From Senegalimassilia faecalis (GTDB lineage Bacteria > Actinomycetota > Coriobacteriia > Coriobacteriales > Eggerthellaceae), in NCBI RefSeq assembly GCF_004135645.1, contig NZ_SDPW01000001.1, positions 744,001 through 808,000 on the forward strand: a DNA stretch of 64,000 nucleotides. The letters are read 5' to 3'. A model generated the notes under the pieces. It was not told where the DNA came from and made no database searches. It was given only the letters and a program-made list of their open reading frames with translations. Numbering within the stretch: the stretch's first letter is position 1; every line of letters begins with the position of its first letter. This document shows, piece after piece, positions 45,031 to 54,263 of this stretch. Made by a program: the position numbers and the translations under genes.

Positions 45031-45717
45031 TTATTCCTTGGCGCCGTACTGCTCGTAGTACTTGTCGATGGCGGCCTTGATGTCGTCGCTGATGACAACT
45101 TCGCCTTCCACCTCTTTGTTGTACAGGCACTCTACAACTTCGGCCATGCTAACGATGGACGCCACCGGGAAGCCGTACTTCTCCTGCACTTCCTTCTGCG
45201 CCGTAACGACGCCGCCCTTGCCCACTTCCATGCGGTTCAGGCTAACGATCAGGCCCTTCACGTCCACGTCGGCGGCACCCTTCAGGATGGGGTACGTCTC
45301 GTCGATGGACTTGCCGGACGTGGTGACATCCTCGACCATGATGACGCGGTCGCCGTCGTGCAGGTCGGCGCCCAGCAGGTTGCCCTTATCTGCGCCGTGG
45401 TCCTTCACTTCTTTGCGGTTGCAGCAGTAGCGCACTTCCTTGCCATACAGCTCCTGCAGCGCGATGGCCGTGACCACCGCCAGCGGAATGCCCTTGTAGG
45501 CCGGGCCGAACACCACGTCGAAGTCCAGGCCGAAGTTGTCGTGGATGGCCTGCGCGTAGTACTTGCCCAGGCGATGCAGCTGCTCGCCCGTGACGTACGC
45601 ACCCGCGTTCATGAAGAACGGCGACTGACGCCCGCTTTTCAGCGTGAAGCTGCCGAACTTCAGCACATGGCTCTCCACCATAAAGTGGATGAACTCTTCC
45701 TTATACTGCTCCATCAT
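45031..45717 (-). CDS. pyrE: orotate phosphoribosyltransferase
   Basis: Pyrimidine synthesis: orotate + PRPP to OMP. 228 residues with the PRPP-binding motif VIMVEDVTTSGKSI, plus GPAYKGIPLA and FTLKSGRQSPFFMNAG. AAAAGGGG sits just before two consecutive ATGs; the first is used. It lies upstream of the HAD gene, and its leader region contains a REP-like palindrome and a structured repeat. Confidence 0.95.
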   Translation of the reverse strand: MMEQYKEEFIHFMVESHVLKFGSFTLKSGRQSPFFMNAGAYVTGEQLHRLGKYYAQAIHDNFGLDFDVVFGPAYKGIPLAVVTAIALQELYGKEVRYCCNRKEVKDHGADKGNLLGADLHDGDRVIMVEDVTTSGKSIDETYPILKGAADVDVKGLIVSLNRMEVGKGGVVTAQKEVQEKYGFPVASIVSMAEVVECLYNKEVEGEVVISDDIKAAIDKYYEQYGAKE

Positions 45718-45737
45718 ATCCCCTTTTCCGTATACCA

Positions 45738-45772
45738 GAGTGGGACAAATGGACAGTCCCTTTGTCCCACTC
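45738..45772. repeat. REP-like palindrome, copy 2
   Basis: GAGTGGGACA ... TGTCCCACTC with inner GGACAGTCCC, nearly identical to 21477-21509. It lies between the pyrE start and the structured repeat. Confidence 0.75.
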
Positions 45773-45780
45773 TCACTCAC

Positions 45781-45942
45781 AGGTCCACCAAAGTCAGCGA
45801 GGGCGCTTGTGGTGCGTCGTATTCGGTTGAAGCAAGCGGGCATTGGCCTTTGGGCCATGCCCGCGCAGCTGAAATCGAAGACGGCGTGCCACAAGCGGCC
45901 ACAGCGTCGAGCAGGTCCGCCGGCCGGCAGGCCGGCGGAACC
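45781..45942 (-). repeat. structured repeat family, copy A (after hom)
   Basis: A 162-nt element starting 2 nt past the hom stop. Minus-strand order: a GC-rich hairpin (GGTTCCGCCGGCC/GGCCGGCGGACC), conserved CTCGACGCTGTGG, an outer stem CGCTTGTGG/CCACAAGCG, an inner hairpin GCGGGCATGGCC/GGCCAATGCCCGC and a conserved 3' end CGCTGACTT. The stems differ from those of copies B and C by paired changes. Confidence 0.85.
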
Positions 45943-45944
45943 TC

Positions 45945-47228
45945 CTAGTCTTCTACGCGGATAACGCTGGGTTCGGCGCGCAGGACGTCGTCGAGCTGGC
46001 CGATCTCTTCGAGCACACGGCGCACGCTGGCCTCGCTGGCGGTGTGCGTGACATAGCTGAGGTTCACCGTTTCGTGCTCGGCGCTGCCGCGCTGCACCAC
46101 GCTGCGCACGCTGACGCCGTGTTTGGCGAACACGCCGGCCATAGAAGCCAGCACGCCGGAACGGTCAGCCACGGCGAAACGAATGTAGTACTTCGTGTGC
46201 AGCTGCTCCATCGGCACGATGGGCAGGTTGTCGGTGCACGTGCAGCCGACAACAGGCGGGATGCCCAGCGTCATGTGGCGCGCCACCTCAAGCACGTCGC
46301 CCATAACCGCCGCAGCGGCCGGGCCCGCACCGGCGCCTTCGCCGAAGAACATGGTTTCGCCCACGGCGTCGCCCGTGACGTAGATGGCGTTGTACACGCC
46401 GTTGACCATGGCCATCTGGTGCGCCTTCGGCAGCATGGTGGGATGCACACGCACGTCAATGCCCTCGGGCGTGCGATGAGCCAGCGCCAGCAGCTTGATG
46501 ACATAGCCCATGTCGTCAGCCGTGTCCATGTCAAGCTGCGTGATGTTGCGGATGCCCTCGGTGTACACGTCGCCCAGCTTCACGCGGCTGTTGAACGCAA
46601 TGGATGCCAGGATGGCAATCTTCGCGGCGGCGTCGAAACCGTCCACGTCAGCGGTGGGGTCGGCCTCGGCGAAACCCTTCGCCTGCGCCTCGGCCAGCGC
46701 ATCGTCGTAGGACAGGCCGTCGTCGACCATGCGCGAAAGCATGTAGTTCGTGGTGCCATTCACGATGCCCATGACGGACGTGATCTCGTTGCTGATGAGC
46801 GAATGCTTCAGCGGCTGGATGATGGGAATGCCGCCGCCGACGCTGGCCTCGAAGCCCACTTCCAGGTTCTTCTCGCGCGCCAGGCCCATGACCTCTTCGC
46901 CGTACGTTGCCATAAGCGCCTTGTTGGCGGTGACCACGTTTTTGCCGGCGTTCAGCGCACCCAGCACGATGTCGCGCGCAACGGTGGTGCCGCCGATAAG
47001 CTCGATGACGATGTCGATTTCCGGGTCATTCAGGATATCGTTGAAGTCGTCTGTGAACAGGTCGGACACGCCATGCGCCTCGGCCTGTTCGGGATTGCGC
47101 GAGCACACGCGCACAAGCTCCATGTCAACGCCCAGACGGCGCTTGAAATCCTCGCGATGGTTGTGCAGGATGTCGATGCAGCCGCCGCCGACGGTGCCCG
47201 TTCCCACAAGTCCAAGTTTGATGGTCAT
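45945..47228 (-). CDS. hom: homoserine dehydrogenase
   Basis: NAD(P)H reduction of aspartate semialdehyde to homoserine, feeding threonine and methionine. 427 residues: N-terminal Rossmann KLGLVGTGTVGGGCIDIL, catalytic core VTANKALMATYGEE and GIVNGTTNYMLSRM, and a C-terminal ACT domain (FAVADRSGVLASMAGVFAKH) for feedback regulation. GAAGGGGG precedes the ATG. It lies downstream of lysA on the same strand, with a structured repeat between them. Confidence 0.96.
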   Translation of the reverse strand: MTIKLGLVGTGTVGGGCIDILHNHREDFKRRLGVDMELVRVCSRNPEQAEAHGVSDLFTDDFNDILNDPEIDIVIELIGGTTVARDIVLGALNAGKNVVTANKALMATYGEEVMGLAREKNLEVGFEASVGGGIPIIQPLKHSLISNEITSVMGIVNGTTNYMLSRMVDDGLSYDDALAEAQAKGFAEADPTADVDGFDAAAKIAILASIAFNSRVKLGDVYTEGIRNITQLDMDTADDMGYVIKLLALAHRTPEGIDVRVHPTMLPKAHQMAMVNGVYNAIYVTGDAVGETMFFGEGAGAGPAAAAVMGDVLEVARHMTLGIPPVVGCTCTDNLPIVPMEQLHTKYYIRFAVADRSGVLASMAGVFAKHGVSVRSVVQRGSAEHETVNLSYVTHTASEASVRRVLEEIGQLDDVLRAEPSVIRVED

Positions 47229-47325
47229 ATATCCCCCTTCAGAAAAGGCAGTTCCCAACAGTTCCGCTCCAAGCCAACTCAACGAACCTGCCTACCCCAA
47301 ACCCGCAGGTCAAACTAAATGCCGC

Positions 47326-47486
47326 AGGTCCAACAAAGTCAGCGAGGGCGCCTGTGGTGCCCGGAATCGGCCTGAAGCAAGGCGGCATTGGCCTTTGGGC
47401 CATGCCGCCGCAGCTGAAGGTCGAGGCCGGGTGCCACAGGCGACCACAGCGTCGAGCGGTCCGCCGGCCGGCAGGCCGGCGGAACC
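47326..47486 (-). repeat. structured repeat family, copy B (after lysA)
   Basis: A 161-nt element ending at the lysA stop. Outer stem CGCCTGTGG/CCACAGGCG and inner hairpin GGCGGCAT/ATGCCGCC differ from copy A at paired positions, while CGACGCTGTGG and CGCTGACTT are conserved. A short partial duplication of its left edge (GCAGGTCAAACTAAATGC) lies next to it. Confidence 0.85.
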
Positions 47487-48899
47487 CTAAAGATCACGAT
47501 GATAAAGGTCGGCGTAGGTTTCGCGACGGGTGGTCACGCGTGCTTCGCCGTCCTTCACGAACACGATGGCGGGACGCGGCTGGCCGTTGTAGTTGCTGGC
47601 CATGGTGTAGCAGTACGCGCCGGTGCCGAACACGGCAACCACGTCGCCCACCTCGGGCGTCTGCAGCGGCATGTCGATAACCACGGCGTCGCCGCTTTCG
47701 CAATGCTTGCCGCACAGCGTGACGATCTCGGTACGCGGCTGGCCCGCCTTGTTCGCGATGGTCGGTTCGTAGTCGGCATGATACAACGCCGTGCGGATGT
47801 TGTCGGACATACCGCCGTCAATGGCCACGTACTTGCGGATGTTCGGCAGCGTTTTCAGGATTCCGATGGTGTACAGCGTGATGCCGGGCGTTGCCACCAG
47901 GCTGCGGCCGGGCTCAACGGCCAGGCGCGGCAGCTTCACGCCCAAGCGCTCGCAGTTCTCACGCACGGCGTTGACGGTGCATTCCGCGAACTGGTCGATG
48001 GTGGACGGCTTGTCCTCGGCGGTGTAGGCGATGCCCAGGCCGCCGCCCATGTCCAGCTCCTCGACCTCGTAGCCGTACGTTTCCTTCACGCGCGCGATGA
48101 ACTCCACCATGACCTGCACGGCCTCGGCGAACGAATGCAGCGCGAAAATCTGCGAGCCGATGTGGCAGTGGAGGCCAGCCAGATGCACGTTCGGAGCCTC
48201 CAGGGCGTCCTTCACGCATTTGAAGGCGAAGTCGTTGAGCATGGTGAAACCGAACTTGCTGTCCTCGCAGCCCGTGCGGATGTACTCGTGCGTGTCGGCC
48301 TCCACGCCAGGGGTGACGCGCATGTAGATGTTCTGAGTGACGCCCAGCTCGCCGGCAATTTCGCTCACGCGCGCCAGCTCGATTCTGCTGTCAACCACAA
48401 TGCGGCCTACACCTGCGGAAATGGCCTCGCGCAGCTCCTGCGGCGTTTTGTTGTTGCCGTGCACGAACACGCGCTCCATGGGGAAGCCCGCCTGCTGCGC
48501 GCACCACAGCTCGCCACCGCCGGACACGTCCAGGCACATGCCCTCCTGCGCGGCGATGCGCGCGGCCTCCTTGTTCAGAAACGCCTTCGACGCGTAGATG
48601 ACGTCGGAGTTTTCGTAACGGCTGCGGAACGACGTGAGGTACGTTTCCATGCGGTTGCGCAGGTCAGCCTCGTCCATGACGTACAGCGCGGTGCCTTCCT
48701 TGTGCGCCAGCTCAACCATGTCGACACCGCCCACGAACAGGTGGTCGTCGCGAACCTCGGCCGTCATGGGCAGCACGGCGCCCAGGTCCATGGTGGTTCG
48801 GTTGTCGGGTTGCTTCGTGTGGTCTGATGGTGCCAAAGACATGGGAGCGCTCGCTTTCTTCGCATTTCCAGACGCCTGTTGCGCGAGCTTGTTGCCCAC
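47487..48899 (-). CDS. lysA: diaminopimelate decarboxylase
   Basis: PLP-dependent final step of lysine synthesis. About 470 residues from this GTG; the N-terminal 40 are poorly conserved and a start at 48842 or later is equally possible, since no clear ribosome binding site marks any candidate. PLP lysine in DVIYASKAFLNKEAA, HGNNKTPQEL, LHCHIGSQIF, EPGRSLVA and CGKHCESGDAV are diagnostic. It precedes hom, joining lysine and threonine/methionine branches of the aspartate family. Confidence 0.94.
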   Translation of the reverse strand: MGNKLAQQASGNAKKASAPMSLAPSDHTKQPDNRTTMDLGAVLPMTAEVRDDHLFVGGVDMVELAHKEGTALYVMDEADLRNRMETYLTSFRSRYENSDVIYASKAFLNKEAARIAAQEGMCLDVSGGGELWCAQQAGFPMERVFVHGNNKTPQELREAISAGVGRIVVDSRIELARVSEIAGELGVTQNIYMRVTPGVEADTHEYIRTGCEDSKFGFTMLNDFAFKCVKDALEAPNVHLAGLHCHIGSQIFALHSFAEAVQVMVEFIARVKETYGYEVEELDMGGGLGIAYTAEDKPSTIDQFAECTVNAVRENCERLGVKLPRLAVEPGRSLVATPGITLYTIGILKTLPNIRKYVAIDGGMSDNIRTALYHADYEPTIANKAGQPRTEIVTLCGKHCESGDAVVIDMPLQTPEVGDVVAVFGTGAYCYTMASNYNGQPRPAIVFVKDGEARVTTRRETYADLYHRDL

Positions 48900-49285
48900 G
48901 GCAAACTAGCGACGTTTTTAATCCGAACCATAGTACCAGCCCGCGCGCGATGCACCATGTCCGGCGCGTAAATTTCGCGCGTAAAACAGGTAAGGAAGTG
49001 CGAGGCTTCCAGAAGCAGGGACGCCGGCTGTTCGAGCGCAGGTGCGCCAATCATCCCGCGAGCCGCAACCCTGCGTTCAGAGCGCTCGACGCGAATTCAG
49101 CTGCAAGCATTCACGCTGCCGCCTGAATATATTGGCGCCGGTCGATCCACCGCCCTCGATGTCGTTTCGCTTTTGGGGAATGCAAGTCATTCACGGCGCC
49201 CTCGCGCTTGTTTTATCACGGCCGGAATCCTGCGGCCAGATGCGGTACCATGGGTGCCAGCGATATCGTTTGAAAGGGGAAAACA
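48900..49285. other. divergent region between lysA and the MoaE-like gene
   Basis: About 390 nt with no supportable gene. No lysine-riboswitch core is visible on the minus strand. A hairpin-like GGCCGGAATCCTGCGGCC lies near 49220. Confidence 0.35.
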
Positions 49286-49681
49286 ATGGCGAAACCCGAA
49301 CCGTCTATGGACCAGTGGCTGGCCGAGGCGAAGCAAGATCCGAAAGCCGCGCAGTGCGGCATGTTCCTGACGCACAACGGCGTGGTACGCGTAACGCCGA
49401 AGGCGCAGGTGCGCGAGGGCGTCGAGGGGCTTGGCGATGTGGCGCAGGTCGACTTCAGCTACGACGCCGAAGGCCTTGAGCAAGCCGTCAAGGAAGCACT
49501 CACCTGGCCGGGCGTCTATTATGTACGCGTATGGCTCAACGAGGGCGTGCTGAACGTGGGCGATTCGCTCATGTACGTGCTCATCGGCGCCGATATCCGC
49601 CCGCGCTGCATCGACGCGCTGCAGAAGCTGGTCGGCAAGATCAAGAACGAGCTGGTGGTGGAGAAGGAGATCTACGCGTAG
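49286..49681 (+). CDS. MoaE-like molybdopterin-synthase subunit homologue
   Basis: A 131-residue protein resembling MoaE: early MFLTHNGVVRVTPKAQ (the GxVR region), then VYYVRVWLNEGVLNVGDSLM and LIGADIRPRCIDALQKLVGK, ending ELVVEKEIYA, which keeps the lysine near the C-terminus. MoaE joins with MoaD to put the dithiolene sulphurs into molybdopterin, fitting the molybdoenzyme theme of the window. The usual HR dyad is replaced (RVWLNEG), so activity is uncertain. GAAAGGGG precedes the ATG; it is monocistronic. Confidence 0.7.
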   Translation: MAKPEPSMDQWLAEAKQDPKAAQCGMFLTHNGVVRVTPKAQVREGVEGLGDVAQVDFSYDAEGLEQAVKEALTWPGVYYVRVWLNEGVLNVGDSLMYVLIGADIRPRCIDALQKLVGKIKNELVVEKEIYA

Positions 49682-49718
49682 AGGCAAGCGACGCGCCTGT
49701 ATCTCGTTCCAAATACGA

Positions 49719-49755
49719 AACGGTGGCGAAGGGATATCCTTCGCCACCGTTTTCT
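49719..49755. terminator. bidirectional terminator between the MoaE-like gene and purL
   Basis: AACGGTGGCGAAGG and CCTTCGCCACCGTT form a perfect 14-bp stem, with TTTTCTTTTT on the plus side and TTTCG on the minus side, between convergent genes. Confidence 0.92.
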
Positions 49756-49767
49756 TTTTCGTGCGCT

Positions 49768-52700
49768 TTAGTCCGTGAAGTAGCGGACGCCGCTTTCGAA
49801 CAGGGGCATGAACTTGTTGCCCGGGACGTTCTTGTACAGACCGTTGCCGCGGCGTTCCACGTGACCCATCTTGCCGAGCACGCGGCCGTCGGGGCTGGTA
49901 ATGCCCTCGATGGCCATGACCGAGCCGTTGGGGTTCACGTCCCAATCCATGCTGGGCTGGCCGGCCTCATCAACGTACTGCGTGGCAATGCGGCCCGTCA
50001 CCTCAAGCTCGTGCAAAAGCTCGGGGCTGCACACGAAACGGCCTTCGCCATGGCTGATGGCCACGGTGTGGATGTCGCCCGGCTCGCACTGGGACAGCCA
50101 CGGGCTCAAGTTGCTGGCCACGCGCGTGCGCACCAAGCGGCTTTGGTGACGGCCGATGGTGTTGAACGTCAGCGTGGGGCAGCTGTCGTCCATGGGGCGG
50201 ATGTCGCCGTACGGCACCAGGCCCAGCTTCACAAGCGCCTGGAAACCGTTGCAGATGCCCAGCATCAGACCATCGCGGTTGAACAGCAGATCGCGCACCG
50301 CTTCGGTAACCTCGGGGGCGCGGAAGAACGCCGTGATGAACTTCGCCGAGCCGTCGGGCTCGTCGCCGCCGGAGAAGCCGCCCGGCAGCATGATGATCTG
50401 GCTGTTCTTGATGGCCTCGACCAGGGCCTTCGTGCTTTCGGCAACAGCGGCCGGCGTAAGGTTGTTGATGACCAGCGTGTCGGCCACTGCACCCGCCTGC
50501 TCGAACGCGCGAGCGGAATCGTACTCGCAGTTCGTGCCGGGGAACACCGGGATGATGACGCGCGGGCGGGCAATGGTGCCGTTGTACGTGAGCGGCAGGC
50601 GGTTGTCCACCGTCACCTGCTTCACCGGCTCGCCGGAGCGGCGATACGGGTACACGCTTTCGATACCCGACTCCCACGTTTCCTGCAGCGCGGCCATATC
50701 AAGCGTCTCACCTGCGGCAACGAACTGATATGCCTCGGTGGTGGCGCCGATGACGGCAACGTCAAGGTTGTCGGTTGCCTGAGGCAGCTGCGCATCGTCG
50801 GCCAGTTCCACCAGGAAGCTGCCGTACGCAGGCGCGAACAGCGCATCGGCGTCCGCGTCGTCAAGCGACACACCGAAGCCGTTGCCCACGCACATCTTGA
50901 ACAGCGCCTCGGCGATGCAGCCGTAACCCGGCGTGGAAACCGCCAGCGCCGCACCCGAGCCGATAAGCTCCTGCATGGCGTCCATGGCGGCCAGCGCGTC
51001 CTCGGCCGCCGGCGCGATGCCCTCGGCGTCGTAGCAGCGCGGCGCCACCAAGGCCACGCGATGGCCGGCCCCCTTGAACTCGGGCGACGTCACGCGGCCG
51101 ACCTTGCCCACTGCCGTGGCGAACGACACCAGCGTGGGCGGCACGTCAAGCTGCTCGAAGCTGCCGGACATGGAGTCCTTGCCGCCGATCGACCCGATGC
51201 CCAGGTCAACCTGAGCCATAAGCGCGCCGAGCACGGCCGCCGTGGGCTTGCCCCAACGGTCGGCGTCGCCGCGCAGGCTTTCGAAGTATTCCTGAAACGT
51301 CAGGTACATGTCTTGGCGCTTGAAGCCGGCCGCCACCAGGCGCGCGACGGACTCGACCACGGCCACGTACGAGCCGACGAACTGGTCGGCCTCGGTCAGA
51401 TACGGGTTGAAGCCCCAGGCCATGCCGCTGCACGTGGTGGTTTCGCCATCAACGGGCAGCTTGGCAACCATGGCCTGCGCCGGCGTGAGCTGGTACTTGC
51501 CGCCGAACGGCATAAGCACGGTGGCTGCGCCGATGGTGGAGTCGAAGCGCTCGGACAGACCCTTGTTCGAGCACACATTCAAGTCGCCGACCAGGGAGTT
51601 CATGCGCTCAGCAAGCGTAGTGCCCTCCCAGGTGCGCGCGTAAGCGCCGCCGTCGGCCACGTGCACGTCCTGCTGCTTGGGCGCACCGTTGCTGGCCAGG
51701 AACTCGCGGCTGACGTCGATGATGGCTTCGTCGTTCCACATGACGCGCACGCGCGGCTCCTCGGTGACCTCGGCCACCACGGTTGCCTCGAGGTTCTCCT
51801 CGTGCGCGTAACGCAAGAACTCGTCCACGTCGGCAGCGGCGATGGCGCAGGCCATGCGCTCCTGCGACTCGGAGATGGCAAGCTCGGTGCCGTCGAGGCC
51901 GTCGTACTTCTTCGGAACCTTGTTCAGGTTGATGCGCAGGCCGTCGGCCAGCTCACCGATGGCCACGGAAACGCCGCCGGCGCCGAAGTCGTTGCAGCGC
52001 TTGATAAGACGGCATGCCTCGCCGCGACGGAACAGGCGCTGGATTTTGCGCTCCTCGGGCGGGTTGCCCTTCTGCACCTCGGCACCGCAGTGCTCAAGCG
52101 ATTCCAGGTTGTGCTCTTTGGAGCTGCCCGTGGCGCCGCCAATGCCGTCGCGGCCGGTGCGGCCGCCCAGCAGCACCACCACGTCGCCCGGAGCAGGCGT
52201 TTCGCGGCGAACGTGGTCAGCCGGCGTGGCCGCCACCACAGCGCCGATTTCCATGCGCTTGGCAACGTAGCCGGGGTGGTACAGCTCGTGCACCTGGCCC
52301 GTGGCCAGGCCGATTTGGTTACCGTAACTGGAGTAACCGGCAGCAGCCGTGGTGACGAGTTTGCGCTGCGGCAGCTTGCCGGGCAGCGTTTCGGACACGG
52401 GCGCCAGCGGGTTCGCCGCACCGGTGACGCGCATGGCCTGGTACACGTAGCTGCGGCCCGACAAGGGGTCGCGGATAGCGCCGCCCAGGCATGTGGCCGC
52501 GCCGCCGAACGGCTCGATTTCCGTAGGATGGTTGTGCGTTTCGTTCTTGAACAGGTACAGCCAGTCCTGGTCTTCCCCGTTCACGTCCACCTTGCACTTC
52601 ACCGTGCAGGCGTTGATTTCCTCGGACTCGTCCAGGCCGGTGAGGATGCCCTTGGCCTTCAGCCACTTCGCGCCGATGGTGCCCATGTCCATAAGGCACA

Positions 52701-53487
52701 CGGGCTTGGCGTCGCGGCCCAGTTCGTGGCGCATGTCCAGGTACTGCTCGTACGCGGCCTTCACGCGCTCGTCATCGATGGCAACGTTCGTCATTTCCGT
52801 GCCGAACGTGGTGTGACGGCAGTGGTCCGACCAGTACGTATCGATCATCTTGATTTCGGTGATGGTGGGGCAACGGCCTTCGCTTTGGAAGTACTGCTGG
52901 CAAAACGCCAGGTCAGCCTCGTCCATGGCCAGCTCGCGCTCATCGATGAAGCCCTGCAGCTCGTCGGCGGTAAGGTCAAGGAAGCCGTCGAGCACCTCGA
53001 CAGGCGCCGGCTGGGGCTGCGCCATGGCCAGCGTTTCGCGCACATCAAGCGACGCCTCGCGCGCCTCGATGGGGTTGATGACGTAGTGCTTGATAGCGTC
53101 CACGTCTTCGCTGGTCAGCGCGCCGGAAAGCAGGTACACCTTCGCGCTGCGCACCTCGGGACGCTCGCCCTGGCTGATGAGCTGGATGCATTCGCTGGCC
53201 GAAGCCGCGCGCTGATCGAACTGACCGGGCAGGAATTCCACGGCGAACACGAGCGCGCCGTCGGCGGCAGGCAGCTCGGAGGTGGCCACGTCAACCTGCG
53301 GCTCGCTGAACACGGTGGGGATGCACTGCTCGAACAGCTCCTGCGAGATGCCCTCCACGTCGTAGCGGTTCACCAGGCGCAAGCCCTCAAGCGCCGTGAT
53401 ACCCAGGATACTGCGCAGCTCGTGCGCAAGCTGCTGGGCCTCAACGTCGAAGCCGGGCTTCTTCTCCACATAGATGCGGGAAACCAT
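49768..53487 (-). CDS. purL: phosphoribosylformylglycinamidine synthase, single-chain
   Basis: Fourth step of purine synthesis (FGAR + Gln + ATP to FGAM). 1,239 residues, the large fused form in which synthase and glutaminase (PurQ) are one chain. Synthase marks: MIDTYWSDHCRHTTFGTEM and KNETHNHPTEIEPFGGAATC. Glutaminase: PVFPGTNCEYDS, catalytic Cys in LGICNGFQALVKLG and His in AISHGEGRFV. GAAAGGAC precedes the ATG. Long open frames on the opposite strand here are codon-bias shadows. Confidence 0.97.
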   Translation of the reverse strand: MVSRIYVEKKPGFDVEAQQLAHELRSILGITALEGLRLVNRYDVEGISQELFEQCIPTVFSEPQVDVATSELPAADGALVFAVEFLPGQFDQRAASASECIQLISQGERPEVRSAKVYLLSGALTSEDVDAIKHYVINPIEAREASLDVRETLAMAQPQPAPVEVLDGFLDLTADELQGFIDERELAMDEADLAFCQQYFQSEGRCPTITEIKMIDTYWSDHCRHTTFGTEMTNVAIDDERVKAAYEQYLDMRHELGRDAKPVCLMDMGTIGAKWLKAKGILTGLDESEEINACTVKCKVDVNGEDQDWLYLFKNETHNHPTEIEPFGGAATCLGGAIRDPLSGRSYVYQAMRVTGAANPLAPVSETLPGKLPQRKLVTTAAAGYSSYGNQIGLATGQVHELYHPGYVAKRMEIGAVVAATPADHVRRETPAPGDVVVLLGGRTGRDGIGGATGSSKEHNLESLEHCGAEVQKGNPPEERKIQRLFRRGEACRLIKRCNDFGAGGVSVAIGELADGLRINLNKVPKKYDGLDGTELAISESQERMACAIAAADVDEFLRYAHEENLEATVVAEVTEEPRVRVMWNDEAIIDVSREFLASNGAPKQQDVHVADGGAYARTWEGTTLAERMNSLVGDLNVCSNKGLSERFDSTIGAATVLMPFGGKYQLTPAQAMVAKLPVDGETTTCSGMAWGFNPYLTEADQFVGSYVAVVESVARLVAAGFKRQDMYLTFQEYFESLRGDADRWGKPTAAVLGALMAQVDLGIGSIGGKDSMSGSFEQLDVPPTLVSFATAVGKVGRVTSPEFKGAGHRVALVAPRCYDAEGIAPAAEDALAAMDAMQELIGSGAALAVSTPGYGCIAEALFKMCVGNGFGVSLDDADADALFAPAYGSFLVELADDAQLPQATDNLDVAVIGATTEAYQFVAAGETLDMAALQETWESGIESVYPYRRSGEPVKQVTVDNRLPLTYNGTIARPRVIIPVFPGTNCEYDSARAFEQAGAVADTLVINNLTPAAVAESTKALVEAIKNSQIIMLPGGFSGGDEPDGSAKFITAFFRAPEVTEAVRDLLFNRDGLMLGICNGFQALVKLGLVPYGDIRPMDDSCPTLTFNTIGRHQSRLVRTRVASNLSPWLSQCEPGDIHTVAISHGEGRFVCSPELLHELEVTGRIATQYVDEAGQPSMDWDVNPNGSVMAIEGITSPDGRVLGKMGHVERRGNGLYKNVPGNKFMPLFESGVRYFTD

Positions 53488-53546
53488 GGACGTCCTTTCT
53501 GTACGTCGTGTGCCGGGCGCACGCGGCGCCCTTCCGAAAACGCAAA

Positions 53547-53567
53547 CGGGCACCGAACCGGCGCCCG
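53547..53567 (-). terminator. hairpin between the two-span membrane protein gene and purL
   Basis: CGGGC-CCG and CGG-GCCCG pair around TT; on the minus strand TTTGCGTTTTC follows, as expected for a terminator of the upstream membrane protein gene. Confidence 0.6.
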
Positions 53568-53620
53568 CTTGCAAATTGCCTTATGAGGCCGAAGCGGGTT
53601 TGTAACCTGCTTGGTCTTGC

Positions 53621-54196
53621 TTACTGGTCCTTCTTCTTGCCGAAGCCGAACAGGCCCTTCTTCTTGGGCTCGGGCTCAGCGGGCGTCTCGGCGGCCTTCT
53701 TCTCGGCGGCGCGCTGGTCGGCCTTCGCCTTCTTCTCGGCGGCGCGTTGCTCTTTACTGGGGTGGCTGAGCACCTCGTCGGCGTACTTCTGGCGCGCCTT
53801 GCGGCACTTCGCGAAGTCGATGTAGAGCGCGGCGATGATGGCAACGTAAGCAAGCGCCAGCGTGACGTACGTTGCCGCGGCCGGCATGCCGAAGCTGTTG
53901 CCGGCGAAGCTGAGGCACGTCAGCACGATGGCCGCGATAAGGCACACCCACCAAATCTTGCGCAGGCGCTTGTACTCCGCGGTGGGCGGGTTGTAGAACT
54001 GGCGGTCGCGCTCCTGCTGTTTGGCGCGCTGCTGCTTGCGTTCGGCCTTCTTCTGCTGCGGCGTTTTCTCGGTGGGCTGGATGCGCACCGAGGACGCAGC
54101 CTTCGTGACCGGCTTGGCGGAAGCGGCGGATTTGCGCGTGGCACCCTTGTGGTTGTCGGTGGTGTAGCGCTCGTTCATCGGGTTTCGTTGGGTCAT
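53621..54196 (-). CDS. two-span membrane protein with charged Lys/Ala-rich tails
   Basis: A 191-residue protein. Basic hydrophilic N-terminus (about 1-78, Gln/Lys/Arg-rich), two hydrophobic helices (about 82-100 IWWVCLIAAIVLTCLSFAG and 106-126 ATYVTLALAYVAIIAALYI), then a charged coiled-coil-like tail with two EKKAKADQRAAEKK-type repeats, ending KKKGLFGFGKKKDQ. The ribosome binding site is weak. Unknown family. It lies between purL and purC on the same strand. Confidence 0.75.
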   Translation of the reverse strand: MTQRNPMNERYTTDNHKGATRKSAASAKPVTKAASSVRIQPTEKTPQQKKAERKQQRAKQQERDRQFYNPPTAEYKRLRKIWWVCLIAAIVLTCLSFAGNSFGMPAAATYVTLALAYVAIIAALYIDFAKCRKARQKYADEVLSHPSKEQRAAEKKAKADQRAAEKKAAETPAEPEPKKKGLFGFGKKKDQ

Positions 54197-54263
54197 GTTC
54201 AGTCGTTTCTAGAATCGAAGAATTGCAGATGCGGCGAAGCCTCTCATTGAAACGCAACACCGT

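Noticed and set aside
48900-49200. Lysine riboswitch upstream of lysA
   Set aside because: The conserved L-box segments are not present on the minus strand.
49531-53586. Very long plus-strand open frame opposite purL
   Set aside because: It has no ribosome binding site and reads as His/Arg/Ala-rich low-complexity sequence. High-GC codon bias of purL explains it. The same applies to long frames opposite the glutamine synthetase (38637-40778), the collagen-like kinase (12627-14900) and the kinase at 55476-56726.
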